Assembly: GCA_964561655.1 (NCBI GenBank)
Contig: CAZLQG010000015.1
Location: 1 to 23,653, forward strand
Direction: 5' to 3'
From: CAZLQG01 sp964561655
GTDB lineage: Bacteria; Patescibacteriota; Doudnabacteria; UBA920
DNA: 23,653 bases
Each line of letters starts with the position of its first letter. Position 1 is the stretch's first letter. This document shows, piece by piece, positions 11,390 through 19,009 of this stretch. The notes below the pieces were generated by a model. That model was not told the DNA's origin, ran no database searches, and saw only the letters and a program-made list of their open reading frames with translations. Position numbers and translations under genes: made by a program.

Positions 11390-12259
11390 ATGCAGCTTAT
11401 CTCACCTAATTTTAGCGATTTACTTACCCCAAATATTGAAATCGGCAGGTTTCCGGACGGCGACAGCCACGTCCGTATTCCTCAAATCAAGGAATGCAAA
11501 AGCAAAGAAGTTTTTGTATTTCACAGACTTTATCCCAAACAAAACAGTTCTTTGGTGGAATTGTTTTTAATTTTGGAAAGCCTTAAAGAAGAAGGTGCCA
11601 AGGTAAACGTGGTTGTTCCCTATTTGCCTTATGCTAGGCAGGATAAAAAAAAGTTAGATGGTGAAGTAGCTAGTGCCATTGTGTTAAGTGGCATACTTAA
11701 AAAAATGGGTTGCGACAAATTAATCACTTTTGACTGCCATTTTTTAAACGCTACCGGAGAAGCTGACTTTGCGGGGCTTAAGATCCAAAACATTTCCATG
11801 GGCAACGAACTTGTAACATTTGCAAGAAAATATTTTGCGGGTGAAGACTTTGTAATTGTGGCTCCGGATTCAGGGGCAAATTATTTAGTAAAAGATCAGG
11901 GGGGAAAGTCATTTAAAAAAGTACGTCAGGAATATAAAGATGGCAAAGTCGGTTACCGAGACATTGAAACCATGGAATGCGATTTTGAGATCAAAGAAAA
12001 AAATATTTTAATTCTGGATGACATGATAAGCACGGGCTCCACTATGATTAACGCTTTGGAAAAATGCAAAGAGAGCGGAACAAAAAAAGTTTGTGCGGCC
12101 GCGACTCATGGACTGTTTTTATACAACAGCGTTGATAAGTTAAAAAAATACACAGACTGCGTTTTTTCCACCGATACCATCGCAGGGCCTAACACGCTGG
12201 TTTCCATAAAAGAAAAGTTGGAAAATTTGGGTAAAGAGCCTTCGCCAACTTTATTCTAA
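11390..12259 (+). CDS. prs: Ribose-phosphate pyrophosphokinase
   Basis: 289 residues. Makes PRPP from ribose 5-phosphate and ATP; PRPP is the substrate of PyrE, encoded two genes downstream. Visible motifs are GRFPDGDSHVRIP (19-31), PYLPYARQDKK (77-87, ATP-binding loop), the flexible loop with KKVRQ near 176-180, and the PRPP-binding ILILDDMISTGSTM (206-219), where the usual VDDxxDTGGT reads LDDMISTGST. It is shorter than the bacterial class I enzyme (about 315) and closer in layout to short archaeal-type PRPP synthetases. AAAAAGG lies 4 nt before the ATG as a weak Shine-Dalgarno. First gene of prs-pyrD-pyrE-pyrF, all spaced 3-5 nt apart. Confidence 0.9.
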   Translation: MQLISPNFSDLLTPNIEIGRFPDGDSHVRIPQIKECKSKEVFVFHRLYPKQNSSLVELFLILESLKEEGAKVNVVVPYLPYARQDKKKLDGEVASAIVLSGILKKMGCDKLITFDCHFLNATGEADFAGLKIQNISMGNELVTFARKYFAGEDFVIVAPDSGANYLVKDQGGKSFKKVRQEYKDGKVGYRDIETMECDFEIKEKNILILDDMISTGSTMINALEKCKESGTKKVCAAATHGLFLYNSVDKLKKYTDCVFSTDTIAGPNTLVSIKEKLENLGKEPSPTLF

Positions 12260-12262
12260 AAA

Positions 12263-13327
12263 ATGCAAACGCCTTATTACGACCCCAAAAAAACCTACGA
12301 AGAAAATTTTAAAGAAGGCCCGTTTGGGGCTTTTGCGGATGGCGAAATCTTTAAGCAAGAAGGCGAGCCAAAATACAATTTTTTGGGGCAAGAAGTTTTT
12401 TCTCCGTTTGGGATTCCTTCCGGTCCTTTGGTTAATGGCAAATTTGTTAAGGCTGCGTTAGATAAAGGGTTTGATATTGCGGAATACAAAGATACTAGAA
12501 CAAAAAAATATCCGTGTAATCCCATGCCCAACATCGTTCCGCTGGATATAAAAGATAATTTAACCCTGGACATAGCGGAGCGCGGGGTGAAACAGGCGGA
12601 CTCTTTTTATGAGCCTCTCTCAATAACCAATTCTTTCGGCATTCCATCTTTTGATCCTGATTTTTGGCAGCCGGACTTGCGCGATGCCGCACTTTACGCC
12701 AAAAAAGGGCAAGTAGTTGTGGGTGGTCTTCAGGGCACGCTTCCGGAAAAAGGTGGCTTTAATGCATATTTGGAAGATTTTATGTTAATAGCAAGACTTG
12801 TAAAAGAAACGGGGGTAAAAATAATAGAGCTGAATTTAAGCTGTCCTAATGAAGGCGTCAATAATTTATTATGCTTTGATATTGAACGTTCTCAAAAAGT
12901 AGTTGAAGCCGTTAAGAATGAGTTGGGCAATACCCCTCTTATTGTAAAGATTTCTTACTTCCCTGAAAACGGGCGTTTGGAAAAATTTGTCACGGCAGTC
13001 GCGCCAATCATACAGGCAATCGCGGCTGTTAACACAATTCCATCGAAAATTGTTGACGCTCAAGGCAACCCTGTTTTGACAGGGGGAAGGGTCACAAGTG
13101 GCGTTTGTGGGGCTTCTATCAAATGGGCTGGTCTTGATATGACTAAGAAACTTGTATTACTTAAAGAAAAGTTAAATTTAAATTTTAGTATAATTGGAGT
13201 GGGCGGAGTCATAAACGTAAAAGATTATAGCGAGTATTTTGATGCCGGAGCGGATACCGTTATGTCCGCAACAGGCAGCATGTGGAATTCGTATTTGGCG
13301 CAGGAAATTAAAAAAGTTTTAGAGTAA
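12263..13327 (+). CDS. pyrD: Dihydroorotate dehydrogenase
   Basis: 354 residues, an FMN-binding TIM barrel. Oxidises dihydroorotate to orotate. The active-site loop ELNLSCPNEG holds Cys194, the position of the catalytic base in class 1 (soluble) enzymes; class 2 enzymes have Ser here. Other family elements are SPFGIPSGPLVNGK near 47-60, VKISYF (lysine of the FMN site), AVNTIPSK and the phosphate-binding GVGGVINVKDYSEYFDAGADTVMSATG near the C-terminus. There is an N-terminal extension of about 35 residues before the barrel. The electron acceptor (fumarate, or NAD through a PyrK partner) cannot be read from the sequence, and no pyrK is nearby. Confidence 0.88.
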   Translation: MQTPYYDPKKTYEENFKEGPFGAFADGEIFKQEGEPKYNFLGQEVFSPFGIPSGPLVNGKFVKAALDKGFDIAEYKDTRTKKYPCNPMPNIVPLDIKDNLTLDIAERGVKQADSFYEPLSITNSFGIPSFDPDFWQPDLRDAALYAKKGQVVVGGLQGTLPEKGGFNAYLEDFMLIARLVKETGVKIIELNLSCPNEGVNNLLCFDIERSQKVVEAVKNELGNTPLIVKISYFPENGRLEKFVTAVAPIIQAIAAVNTIPSKIVDAQGNPVLTGGRVTSGVCGASIKWAGLDMTKKLVLLKEKLNLNFSIIGVGGVINVKDYSEYFDAGADTVMSATGSMWNSYLAQEIKKVLE

Positions 13328-13332
13328 ATATC

Positions 13333-13974
13333 ATGGATTATCAAGAAGAAATAGCTAAAGTTTTGTTAAAGATTGACGCTGTCGGTTTTAAACCCAAAGA
13401 CCCGGTAATTTTTAAATCTGGGATTAAATCTCCTGTTTATGTGGATAACAGAAAGTTCCCCTTTTACGTAGGTGAGTGGCATAAGGTTATTGAAGGTTTT
13501 GAGAATTTAATAAATCGGGAAAGATTAGAATTTGATTTAATAGCCGGGGTTGCAGTAGGCGGTATTCCGCACAGCGCGGCCCTGGGCTATAAAATGAACA
13601 AGCCCTCAGTGTTTGTGAGGAAAGAAGCAAAAGAGCACGGGCAGAAAAAGCGCGTTGAGGGGGGTGAGGTTGCAAACAGAAAAGTCTTGCTTGTTGAAGA
13701 TCTTGTTAGCACAGGAAGCAGCAGCTTGTCGGGAATAAATGCTCTTCGTGGAGCAGGCGCAAAAGTGAATGACTGTTTAGTTATTATTGCCTATGGTTTT
13801 AAAGAAGCAGTAGAGGCTTTTACAAAAGAGAAAGTCAAACTTTATAGTTTAACAACTTTTCCGATTGTGCTTAAAGAAGCTTTAAGCCAAGGCAAATTCA
13901 ATGAAGAAGAGTATAATGTGATTCAAGATTGGTTTAGCGACCCACACGGCTGGGCAGAAAGGCAGGGATTTTAA
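13333..13974 (+). CDS. pyrE: Orotate phosphoribosyltransferase
   Basis: 213 residues, usual length. Joins orotate and PRPP to give OMP. The PRPP-binding motif KVLLVEDLVSTGSSSLSG (117-134), the RKEAKEHGQKKRVEG catalytic loop (96-110) and DLIAGVAVGGIPH (68-80) all fit the family. The start codon lies 5 nt after the pyrD stop. It acts between PyrD and PyrF, and the four-gene order follows the reaction order. Confidence 0.94.
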   Translation: MDYQEEIAKVLLKIDAVGFKPKDPVIFKSGIKSPVYVDNRKFPFYVGEWHKVIEGFENLINRERLEFDLIAGVAVGGIPHSAALGYKMNKPSVFVRKEAKEHGQKKRVEGGEVANRKVLLVEDLVSTGSSSLSGINALRGAGAKVNDCLVIIAYGFKEAVEAFTKEKVKLYSLTTFPIVLKEALSQGKFNEEEYNVIQDWFSDPHGWAERQGF

Positions 13975-13977
13975 TTT

Positions 13978-14772
13978 ATGCCAATAGAAAAGTTTAACAA
14001 GAGGGCGGAAAAGGTGAATTCTTTGGTCTGCGTTGGTTTGGACAGCGATTTTGAAAAACTGTCCCATCGCTTTCGGCAAAAAGAAAATCCGCAGTTTGAA
14101 TTTAATAAGTGGATTATAGAGCAAACAGCGGAATACGCCGCTTCCTATAAATTCAACATCGCTTTTTATGAAGCCCGCGGTGAACAGGGCATTAAAGAGC
14201 TTAAAATGTCCATGGGTTATTTGCGCGAGAAATATCCGGACATTTTTACGATTTGCGACGCCAAGCGCGCGGACATCGGTAATACCAACCGAGGCTATAT
14301 TGCAGCCATTTTTGACTACTTAGGCTTTGACGCAACAACTTTGCATCCGTATTTAGGCAAGGAAGCACTCTCTCCTTTTTTGGACCGGGATGATAAAGTT
14401 TCCATCATCCTCTGCAGAACCTCTAACCCCGGCGCAGGTGAACTTCAAGATTTAGAAGTTGATGGCAAACCAGTATGGCAAATTGTGGCAGAAAAAGTAA
14501 GCCAGGATTGGAACAAGAATAATAATTGTATGCTGGTGGTTGGCGCAATCTATCCAAAGGAGATGGAAAAAATTAGAGAAATCGTTTCGGATATAACATT
14601 TTTAGTCCCGGGAATTGGAAAGCAGGGTGGCAGTGTTGAGGCGGTAGTTAAGGCAGGACTTGATGATAAAAACCGGGGGTTAATTATTCATTCCGCAAGA
14701 GGCATAATTTTTGCGGAAAATCCTAAAGAAGAAGCAAAAAAGCTTAGGGACGAAATAAATAAGTATAGATAA
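13978..14772 (+). CDS. pyrF: Orotidine 5'-phosphate decarboxylase
   Basis: 264 residues, the longer (subfamily 2) form. Converts OMP to UMP. The catalytic Asp-Lys-Asp set is in TICDAKRADIGNTNRGY (92-108), with CVGLDSD at the N-terminus and the phosphate loop LVPGIGKQGGS then GLIIHSARGIIFA at the end. It starts 3 nt after the pyrE stop, and a terminator follows 19 nt after its own stop. pyrB and pyrC, the earlier steps from aspartate, are not in this window. Confidence 0.94.
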   Translation: MPIEKFNKRAEKVNSLVCVGLDSDFEKLSHRFRQKENPQFEFNKWIIEQTAEYAASYKFNIAFYEARGEQGIKELKMSMGYLREKYPDIFTICDAKRADIGNTNRGYIAAIFDYLGFDATTLHPYLGKEALSPFLDRDDKVSIILCRTSNPGAGELQDLEVDGKPVWQIVAEKVSQDWNKNNNCMLVVGAIYPKEMEKIREIVSDITFLVPGIGKQGGSVEAVVKAGLDDKNRGLIIHSARGIIFAENPKEEAKKLRDEINKYR

Positions 14773-14790
14773 ACATTTTTTAGATAAAAT

Positions 14791-14817
14791 CTTCCCGATT
14801 AACTTGGGGAGTTTTTT
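14791..14817 (+). terminator. Terminator of the prs-pyrDEF operon
   Basis: CTTCCCGA-TTAAC-TTGGGGAG with two G-T pairs, followed by TTTTTT. It runs up to the 3' end of the convergent tRNA-Leu. Confidence 0.8.
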
Positions 14818-14903
14818 GGTGCCCAGGAGAGGACTCGAACCTCCATGGGATTGCTCCCACTACCACCTCAAGGTAGCGCGTATACCAGTTCCGCCACCTG
14901 GGC
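14817..14903 (-). tRNA. tRNA-Leu(GAG)
   Basis: Class II tRNA on the minus strand: acceptor GCCCAGG/CCTGGGC, anticodon stem CTACC/GGTAG with loop TTGAGGT (anticodon GAG), variable arm with TGGGA/TCCCA, T arm GGAGG-TTCGAGT-CCTCT, discriminator A and encoded CCA. It has no flanking inverted repeat, unlike tRNA-Leu(UAA). Confidence 0.94.
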
Positions 14904-14924
14904 ATTAAATAAATTTGCTAGGAT

Positions 14925-14930
14925 ATTATA
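14925..14930 (-). promoter_or_regulatory. -10 box for tRNA-Leu(GAG)
   Basis: TATAAT on the minus strand, 21 nt before the tRNA. A second TATAAT on the plus strand (14964-14969) precedes the FMN-reductase remnant. Confidence 0.4.
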
Positions 14931-14992
14931 ATATAAACTTCTAATTTTATCTAGAGGTTGTGTTATAATATAGATTCTAAAAATAGTTGCTT

Positions 14993-15168
14993 ATGAAATT
15001 AAACATTTCAGTAGTTTTAGGGTCAGTAGGGAAACTTTAAATTTTGGAATGGTGCAGGACAAGTTTAACGAGCATGGAGAATTTATAGAGGAAGCGTACA
15101 TAAAAAGAATAGACTGGTCTTTAAAGTTTTTAGTATTTTTTGCAGAAGCGATGAAGAGAGCAAGATAG
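14993..15168 (+). pseudogene. NADPH-dependent FMN reductase remnant (internal deletion plus frameshift)
   Basis: ATG at 14993 begins MKLNISVVLGSV, the N-terminal flavodoxin-fold strand and phosphate loop typical of NADPH-dependent FMN reductases, and stops at 15040. In another frame, 15049-15168 encodes DKFNEHGEFIEEAYIKRIDW and then a C-terminal helix (KFLVFFAEAMKRAR), like the last 40 residues of the same family. The intervening 130 or so residues are gone, so this looks like a gene reduced to its two ends. A TATAAT lies 24 nt upstream. No function is expected. The stretch 14904-15260 holds nothing else but the terminator at 15203. Confidence 0.65.
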
Positions 15169-15202
15169 TCCCTATCAAATTATGAAATTATACCAAAGTA
15201 CG

Positions 15203-15239
15203 AAAAAAACCGCCTAATGGCGGTTTTGGTATTTTCGTA
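15203..15239. terminator. Bidirectional terminator after the nrnA-like gene
   Basis: AAAACCGCC-TAAT-GGCGGTTTT (15206-15227), with a T run continuing on the minus strand. An outer pairing TACGAAAA/TTTTCGTA (15199-15206 with 15232-15239) extends the structure. Confidence 0.8.
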
Positions 15240-15260
15240 ATTTTTAGTACTTTAGTAGGG

Positions 15261-16211
15261 TTATACTATTTTCCAATTTCCCTTTTCGTCTTTGGTTAGG
15301 CGTCCGGCTACGGAAAACCCTGCGGCCAGCTTGTGGCCTCCCCCGCCGAACAGGTGCGCGATTTTGGATACATCGATTTGTTTGTGTTCTTCACTTCTCA
15401 GGCTGCCTTTAATTATTTCCCCTTCTTGGCGGATAAACATCGCAAACTTGGTTTCCGGAGCGGTATTCAAAGTTTCCACAAAACCTTCGAATGCGGTTTT
15501 TGGCAGCACCTCGAGTTCTTTGAGGTCCTTTTCTGTAATTACGGAATAGATAATTTTGTTTTTTTCGTCATAAAAAGAATTTTCCATGGCCCTGCCCCAG
15601 GCCTTTAAAATCTGCGGTTTTTTGTTTTTATAAGTGTGCTTGCTGATTTTGCTTATATTAGCCCCTTTGCGCATAAGCTGCGAGGCGGCCTTTAAGGTTT
15701 CTGCTTTAGTGTTGGCGTGCTTGAAAGATCCCGTGTCTGTAACAATTCCGGTTAAAAGGCAAGTGGCGATGTCTTTATTTATCGGCCAGCGGTTGTAAAC
15801 AAAAAAATTATAAACCAACTCGGCGACGGAAGATTTGTCCGGGTCTACAATGTTTATATCGCCAAATATGGAATTGTCAGGATGGTGGTCTATATTAATA
15901 GTTGGAGTGTTGAGCCTGGAAATATTTTCGCTGCCCGTCCTTTTTTTGTCGGCACAGCCGCAAAAAATGAGCAGGTCAAAATTTGCACCACTAATGTCGT
16001 CCTTTATTTTATGGGAGCCAGGAAGAAACTTTAGGGATTCGGGCACGCCTTGCTTGATTACGCAGGTTATTTGCTTGCCTTCTTTTTCCAGATGGTGCAT
16101 TAAAGCCAAAACGCTGCCGCCGTCGTCCCCATCCATGCGTTCGTGCATTGTCAATAGTATCCGTTTTGAGTGGTTTATTAGGTCTTTAGCTTTTTTAAAG
16201 TTTTGTTCCAT
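15261..16211 (-). CDS. DHH-family phosphoesterase (NrnA-like)
   Basis: 316 residues from the ATG at 16211. I prefer this to the in-frame TTG at 16250, whose extra 13 residues are encoded by repeat sequence. DHH-DHHA1 phosphoesterases of the NrnA type degrade short oligoribonucleotides and pAp. Motif I reads HERMDGDDGGS (23-33, usually HxNPDGDAxGS), DHH is at 108-110 (NIDHHPDN), and the C-terminal DHHA1 motif is GGGGHKLAAGF (289-299). The second motif, normally an Asp in a D-x-x-D context, reads FCGCADKKR, so one metal-binding Asp may be missing. It is the last gene of infB-rbfA-nrnA, a common bacterial order. Confidence 0.85.
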   Translation of the reverse strand: MEQNFKKAKDLINHSKRILLTMHERMDGDDGGSVLALMHHLEKEGKQITCVIKQGVPESLKFLPGSHKIKDDISGANFDLLIFCGCADKKRTGSENISRLNTPTINIDHHPDNSIFGDINIVDPDKSSVAELVYNFFVYNRWPINKDIATCLLTGIVTDTGSFKHANTKAETLKAASQLMRKGANISKISKHTYKNKKPQILKAWGRAMENSFYDEKNKIIYSVITEKDLKELEVLPKTAFEGFVETLNTAPETKFAMFIRQEGEIIKGSLRSEEHKQIDVSKIAHLFGGGGHKLAAGFSVAGRLTKDEKGNWKIV

Positions 16212-16227
16212 AAGTGAAAGAAGATTC

Positions 16228-16320
16228 AAGTACCAAGAACCAAGACCCAAATAATTTCCAAATTCTAAATTTCCAAATTTTTTTCTTGGTTTGATTTTTG
16301 AGATTTGGTTCTTGGTACTT
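16228..16320. repeat. 16-bp inverted repeat spanning the rbfA end
   Basis: AAGTACCAAGAACCAA (16228-16243) and TTGGTTCTTGGTACTT (16305-16320) are exact complements separated by 61 nt of low-complexity CCAAAT/TTTGG sequence. The right arm encodes the C-terminal tail of RbfA, and the left arm lies just before the DHH gene's ATG. It looks like a mobile or slippage-derived intergenic repeat. Confidence 0.7.
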
Positions 16321-16663
16321 TATGAATTGACTGAATCAATTCATTGATATGTTGTGCGTACTCGGCGCTGGTGTCCAAGAAAAATTGCAGACGCGGGATT
16401 ATTTTGGTGGAAAATTTATGATTAAGTTCTCCCTGGATGCCGTAAACATTTTTTTTAATAAATGCCAAGGTTTTTTTTCCGTCTCCTCCCAAAACCGAAA
16501 TCCAAATTTTGGCCCACCGCATGTCCCCGCTGGTTTCTATTTTGCTTATTGTGGTAAGGCCCTTTTGGCCTTCCAACACTTCGCGCAAAATTTTTCCCAG
16601 CTCGTGCTGAATTAGGGAATTAACTTTAGCTATACGGTTAGGATTTTTTTTAGGCTTTTTCAT
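16265..16663 (-). CDS. rbfA: Ribosome-binding factor A
   Basis: 132 residues from the ATG at 16663. RbfA is a KH-like cold-shock factor that binds 30S precursors and helps mature the 16S 5' end. Family features are NRIAKVNSLIQHELGKIL (9-26), the strand region ISKIETSGDMRWAKIWISVLG, and the end PRLQFFLDTSAEYAQHINELI. The last 17 residues (VPRTKSQKSNQEKNLEI) are not family sequence and are read from the inverted repeat at 16305-16320 and its spacer. The open frame continues 42 codons upstream, but that part lies in repeat-like DNA (16690-16800), so the shorter start is chosen. A TATACT box lies 10 nt upstream, so this gene may also have its own promoter. Confidence 0.88.
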   Translation of the reverse strand: MKKPKKNPNRIAKVNSLIQHELGKILREVLEGQKGLTTISKIETSGDMRWAKIWISVLGGDGKKTLAFIKKNVYGIQGELNHKFSTKIIPRLQFFLDTSAEYAQHINELIQSIHKVPRTKSQKSNQEKNLEI

Positions 16664-16689
16664 AAAGCCTTGTAGTATATATTTATTTC

Positions 16690-16800
16690 GATGTTTTGTA
16701 AACAGACCGCGGATATGCTTAAATTCGCAAATTACACGGATTCTAATATCTGCGTTATCTATGTCAATCTGTGCATCTCCGCCTGTCAATGCCTGTTATT
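16690..16800. repeat. Probable dispersed intergenic repeat upstream of rbfA
   Basis: On the minus strand GGAGATGCACAGATTGACAT, then AACGCAGATATTAGAATCCG and TGTAATTTGCGAATTTAAGC. It resembles the stretch after the speA-like gene and a widely seen family of ATCCGTGTAATTTGCG repeats. The 222-nt gap between rbfA and infB holds nothing else that I can identify. Confidence 0.5.
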
Positions 16801-16885
16801 GATTATCTGATGATTGATGAAAGGTTGTTGGTTAGACAGTATCCATCAAATTAAGATAAAAGGCTTATGGCGGGCAGGTGTGGTC

Positions 16886-18889
16886 TTACAATGTTTTTTG
16901 TTTCAGCTTTTCTTCAAAGCATTCCAAAATATCGCCTTCTTGGATTTTTACCTTGGTTTTAAGCTTAATGCCGAATTCTTCATTCGTGTTGATTGTTTTT
17001 GCCGCTACCTTGCCGTGTTGAAGTTCTGCAATTTCAGCGTTTCCAAGTGCCTGACCCTCCCTGATTATAGAAATTTTGCCCTGCTTTTTTAGTTCGCCTT
17101 CCTCTGCTTTGCCGCCAACGATCATTTCTTCCTTTTCGGTTCTAAAAATTGCCAAAACCTTTGCCTTGCCCAAAACTGTTTTTTCCAGTTCCGGGGTGAA
17201 CAATTTAATGACCGCCGAGGTTACGTCTTCAATTAGTTCGTAGATTACGTCATAGGAGTCAACTATTACGTTTTTTTGCTTGGCTAGCCCCACGGCCTTG
17301 GGGTTAATTTTTGTCCTAAAGGCTATAACACTGGCTTTAGAATCCTCTGCCATTAAAATATCCGACTCATTCAGTTCGCCTACGCCTTCGTTTAAGATAT
17401 TAATTTTAACTTCCTGGTTTTTAAGCTTGTCCAGCGACTGTTTAATAGCTTCCAAAGAACCCGCGACGTCAGTTTTAATAATTAGGTTTAAAGTTTTGGA
17501 CTCAACGTCGCCTTCTAGGGCTTTTTTGGCGAGCAGCCTGTGGCTATGGGATTTTCTTTTAATAGAAAGGGCAATGTTTTTGGCTTCGTCCAAGCTTTCG
17601 GTTGTCTGTAAAATATCGCCTGCCTGCGGAACTTCGGAGAGTCCCGAAATTAGAGCGGGAGTCGAAGGCGTAGCTTCCTTTATTTTTTTGCCGGTATGGT
17701 CTTCCATACTTCTGATGCGGCCAAAAGCGCCTCCTGCCGCTACTATGTCACTGATTTTGAGCGTGCCATTTTGTACAATCACCGTGGCTACCGGCCCTTT
17801 GCCTTGGCTGACATGAGATTCAATGATTGTGCCTATGGTTTTGCCTTTGGGGTTAGCTCTAAAATTTTCAACCTCGGCCTGCAGGAGGATCATTTCCAAA
17901 AGGCTGTCCATGCCGATATTTTGCTTGGCGCTGATTTCTACGGCAACGACTTTGCCGCCCCACTCTTCCGTTAAAACGCCGTGTCCAGCCAGTTCTTGTT
18001 TAACTTTCATAACATTAGCCTCGGGCTTATCGATTTTATTAATTGCCACAAGCATTGGAGTATTCGTAAACTTGGCACGGTTGATTACTTCCAAAGTTTG
18101 GGGTCTGACACCGTCGTCTGCGGCCACCACCAAAACAATCAGGTCGGTGACGTTCGCGCCCCGCGCGCGCATTTCGCTGAAAGCTTCGTGGCCGGGAGTG
18201 TCTAAAAATGTGATTTTGCGAGTTTTTTTCGCAAAATCATCCCGAGCTTGCCCAAGGGTTTCTCGCTCGTCTTTGACGTCGCTTCGGGATTTCGGTTCGC
18301 TTTTGCGAACCTCAGCTTGGTACGCACCAATGTGCTGGGTTATGCCGCCGCTTTCTCCTTCCACCACTTTGGTTTTGCGAATGGTGTCGAGTAGCGTAGT
18401 TTTGCCGTGATCTACGTGTCCCATAATCGCTACAATCGGCGGGCGCGGCTTTAAGTTTTCTTCTTTTTCCGCTTTTAAGACTTCTTGCAAAAAGCCAATC
18501 CCGAATTCTTTATTTTCCTTGTCCGTTTTTTCTTCCACTTCAAAGCCAAAATCCTGCGCGACAATGGAGGCGGTTTCAAAGTCTACTTCCTCGTTAATTG
18601 TGGCCATGATGCCGTTTTGAATCAGTATTTTAATCACTTCCGTAACGGGCATAGAAAGTAGCAGGGCAAAATCACGTACTTTAATGAAGGCGGGCAGTTT
18701 GATTTTTTTAGGTCCGATGTCTTTCGGTGCTTCTTCTTTTTTTTCTCCCAAAGCCTCAAAGATCTGTTTGGCTAAATAGTTGTCTACTTTGTTGGCTCTT
18801 GGAGAAATAAAAAAACCTTTCGCTTTTGCTTTTACGCGAAGTTCGTGAATGGACATATTTAATTGTGAAGATAAGCTCGAAAGGTTCAT
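16886..18889 (-). CDS. infB: Translation initiation factor IF-2
   Basis: 667 residues. IF-2 is the GTPase that brings initiator tRNA to the 30S subunit and promotes subunit joining. Two IF2_N-type helical modules lie near 1-50 and 62-120, then the G domain: G1 GHVDHGKT (157-164), G2 GGITQHIGAY (181-190), G3 DTPGHEAF (230-237), G4 NKID (284-287) and G5 SAK (320-322). Domains II to IV follow, ending ILECFEEKLKQKTL. Residues about 195-224 (KSEPKSRSDVKDERETLGQA and neighbours) are an insertion between G2 and G3 that other IF-2 proteins lack and that is encoded by palindromic DNA. AAGGA lies 7 nt before the ATG, and the promoter is at 18945-18973. First gene of infB-rbfA-nrnA. Confidence 0.96.
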   Translation of the reverse strand: MNLSSLSSQLNMSIHELRVKAKAKGFFISPRANKVDNYLAKQIFEALGEKKEEAPKDIGPKKIKLPAFIKVRDFALLLSMPVTEVIKILIQNGIMATINEEVDFETASIVAQDFGFEVEEKTDKENKEFGIGFLQEVLKAEKEENLKPRPPIVAIMGHVDHGKTTLLDTIRKTKVVEGESGGITQHIGAYQAEVRKSEPKSRSDVKDERETLGQARDDFAKKTRKITFLDTPGHEAFSEMRARGANVTDLIVLVVAADDGVRPQTLEVINRAKFTNTPMLVAINKIDKPEANVMKVKQELAGHGVLTEEWGGKVVAVEISAKQNIGMDSLLEMILLQAEVENFRANPKGKTIGTIIESHVSQGKGPVATVIVQNGTLKISDIVAAGGAFGRIRSMEDHTGKKIKEATPSTPALISGLSEVPQAGDILQTTESLDEAKNIALSIKRKSHSHRLLAKKALEGDVESKTLNLIIKTDVAGSLEAIKQSLDKLKNQEVKINILNEGVGELNESDILMAEDSKASVIAFRTKINPKAVGLAKQKNVIVDSYDVIYELIEDVTSAVIKLFTPELEKTVLGKAKVLAIFRTEKEEMIVGGKAEEGELKKQGKISIIREGQALGNAEIAELQHGKVAAKTINTNEEFGIKLKTKVKIQEGDILECFEEKLKQKTL
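18211..18311. mobile_element. Palindromic element inserted in frame in infB
   Basis: Three hairpins in a row: TGATTTTGCG/CGCAAAATCA (18211-18220 with 18230-18239), ATCCCGA..GC/GC.TCGGGAT (18239-18247 with 18281-18290) and GGTTCGC-TTTT-GCGAACC (18294-18311). They coincide with the residues that interrupt the IF-2 G domain between G2 and G3. The arrangement recalls Rickettsia palindromic elements, which insert in frame in genes. Confidence 0.6.
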
Positions 18890-18944
18890 CTCTTAATCCT
18901 TGTTGGTAATTGTAAATTGAAAATTTTAAGACCAAATCCTGTTA

Positions 18945-18973
18945 AGTATATCAGAAGAGTTAGCCAAAATCAA
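18945..18973 (-). promoter_or_regulatory. Promoter of infB-rbfA-nrnA
   Basis: Minus strand TTGATT (18968-18973), 17-bp spacer, TATACT (18945-18950). The predicted start is near 18938, giving a leader of about 48 nt. Confidence 0.7.
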
Positions 18974-18974
18974 T

Positions 18975-18999
18975 AAAAAACCGATCCCAATAGGACCGG
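18975..18999 (-). terminator. Terminator after the lipid-kinase-like gene
   Basis: On the minus strand CCGGTCC-TATTG-GGATCGG, with one mismatched pair in the stem, followed by TTTTTTATTG. It overlaps the start of the infB promoter region. Confidence 0.75.
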
Positions 19000-19009
19000 G
19001 GAAGATACT

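Noticed and set aside
16664..16789. Longer N-terminus of RbfA
   Set aside because: The extra 42 codons lie in repeat-like intergenic DNA, and the family start matches the ATG at 16663.
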